From Mycobacterium scrofulaceum (GTDB lineage: Bacteria; Actinomycetota; Actinomycetes; Mycobacteriales; Mycobacteriaceae): DNA of 64,000 nt. Shown piece after piece: positions 63,600 through 64,000 of the stretch. Numbering within the stretch: the first letter of the stretch is position 1; every line of letters starts with the position of its first letter. The translations under genes were made by a program, and so were the position numbers. The stretch spans positions 1 through 64,000 of the forward strand of contig NZ_LZJW01000058.1 in assembly GCF_001667885.1 (NCBI RefSeq). The letters run 5' to 3'. A model generated the notes under the pieces. The model was not told the origin of the DNA. It saw only the letters and a list, made by a program, of their open reading frames with translations, and did no database searches.

Positions 63600-64000
63600 C
63601 TACTCACCGAGGTGAGTTGAGATCTCGGCCAACTCGCCGGGCGGCTGCTCTTCGAGCGCGGCCCGCGCGAGCAGCTCGCCGAGCAGCGGTCCGAATTTCA
63701 TCAGGTTGGCGCCGACGAACCCGACGACCCGACCGCGGCGGGCCGCCATCCAGCCGTCGCCGCCGGCGTCGAGCCATGCCGCGCGCATCGTCACGCAATC
63801 CACCCGCCCCACCGGCGAGAGCCCCGGGAACAACGCGCGCACGATCGCGGGGTCCGGAACCTCCTGCCCGAACGCCCATCTCCCCGTCGTGCCGAGCGGC
63901 AGCCCGTAGCCCTCGGGCGCCGACAGGCACGCCGCGCCGGTCGCGTCGGCGCCCGCGTAGGTGAACCGGGTGTGCGGGGCGAATTCGACACCCATCGGGC
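63600..64000 (-). CDS. FAD-dependent oxidoreductase (DAO/sarcosine oxidase-like), C-terminal part
   Basis: The last 133 codons are visible; the N-terminal FAD-binding part lies outside the window. The stop TAG is at 63600-63602. The end of a DAO-type flavoprotein is recognisable: HTRFTYAGADATGAACLSAP, GRVDCVTMRAAWLDAGGDGW and GRVVGFVGANLMKFGPLLGE. In this family the last motif contacts the flavin. The substrate, probably an amine or amino acid, is unknown. 172 bases without a gene separate it from ctaD upstream on the same strand. Confidence 0.75.
   Translation of the reverse strand, partial: PMGVEFAPHTRFTYAGADATGAACLSAPEGYGLPLGTTGRWAFGQEVPDPAIVRALFPGLSPVGRVDCVTMRAAWLDAGGDGWMAARRGRVVGFVGANLMKFGPLLGELLARAALEEQPPGELAEISTHLGE

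Overview
The window is a gene-dense, high-GC stretch of a Mycobacterium chromosome, most likely a slow-growing non-tuberculous species near the M. avium complex. The species call is an inference. The genus call rests on the gene order DUF1707 protein / DUF5318 protein / ponA1 / GT87 mannosyltransferase / DJ-1-like / rpsF-ssb-rpsR-rplI / intein-containing dnaB / celA1, which matches the Rv0048c-Rv0062 region of M. tuberculosis as I remember it. A mycolic-acid-type methyltransferase, a fused HadA/HadB-like dehydratase, WS/DGAT, F420-dependent LLM and Ddn-like enzymes and a mycofactocin-type SDR support it. No rRNA, tRNA, insertion sequence, prophage or CRISPR array was seen.

Layout. 1-10.8 kb is conserved core: cell-wall synthesis (ponA1), a polyprenol-dependent glycosyltransferase, the S6/SSB/S18/L9 cluster with a structured rpsF leader, and dnaB split by a class 3 intein. 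11-25 kb is an accessory redox and regulation region with SDRs, XRE/MmyB, MarR, LysR and tandem-TetR regulators, a quinone-oxidoreductase sharing operators with the MarR gene, a fused hydroxyacyl dehydratase, a GH6 cellulase, a transglutaminase-like protein and two SAM methyltransferases. 25.5-33.6 kb carries a Ddn-like protein, SulP and FNT transporters, two LLM flavin/F420 enzymes, a 2-hydroxyacid dehydrogenase, an RsbW-like kinase and a WS/DGAT. 33.7-42.9 kb has a two-gene MTHFR-like/methyltransferase unit, malQ, phoU, an MHS transporter, hemerythrin, a cyclopropane-synthase-family enzyme and small proteins.

43-50 kb is a form II CO-dehydrogenase-like molybdenum hydroxylase operon (large, medium, small subunit, then an SCO6745-family gene), next to a resorcylate-decarboxylase-like amidohydrolase and a DHA2 exporter on the same strand. 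This suggests oxidation or decarboxylation of an aromatic or aldehyde substrate. 50-58.6 kb holds a Nudix hydrolase, a large PLP amino-acid decarboxylase, PadR, a SnoaL/LLM pair, a membrane protein and an MFS transporter. 58.8-64 kb holds a small lipoprotein, a sulfonate/nitrate-type ABC importer whose permease has no normal start codon, ctaD, and the end of a FAD oxidoreductase.

Regulation visible in the sequence: three matched inverted repeats link the MarR gene to the oxidoreductase; a near-consensus promoter overlapped by a perfect palindrome drives a leaderless methyltransferase; and several genes have a TAnnnT box 6-8 bases before the start codon, typical of leaderless mycobacterial transcripts. 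Family assignments are by recognition of motifs and remembered homologues; no database search was run.
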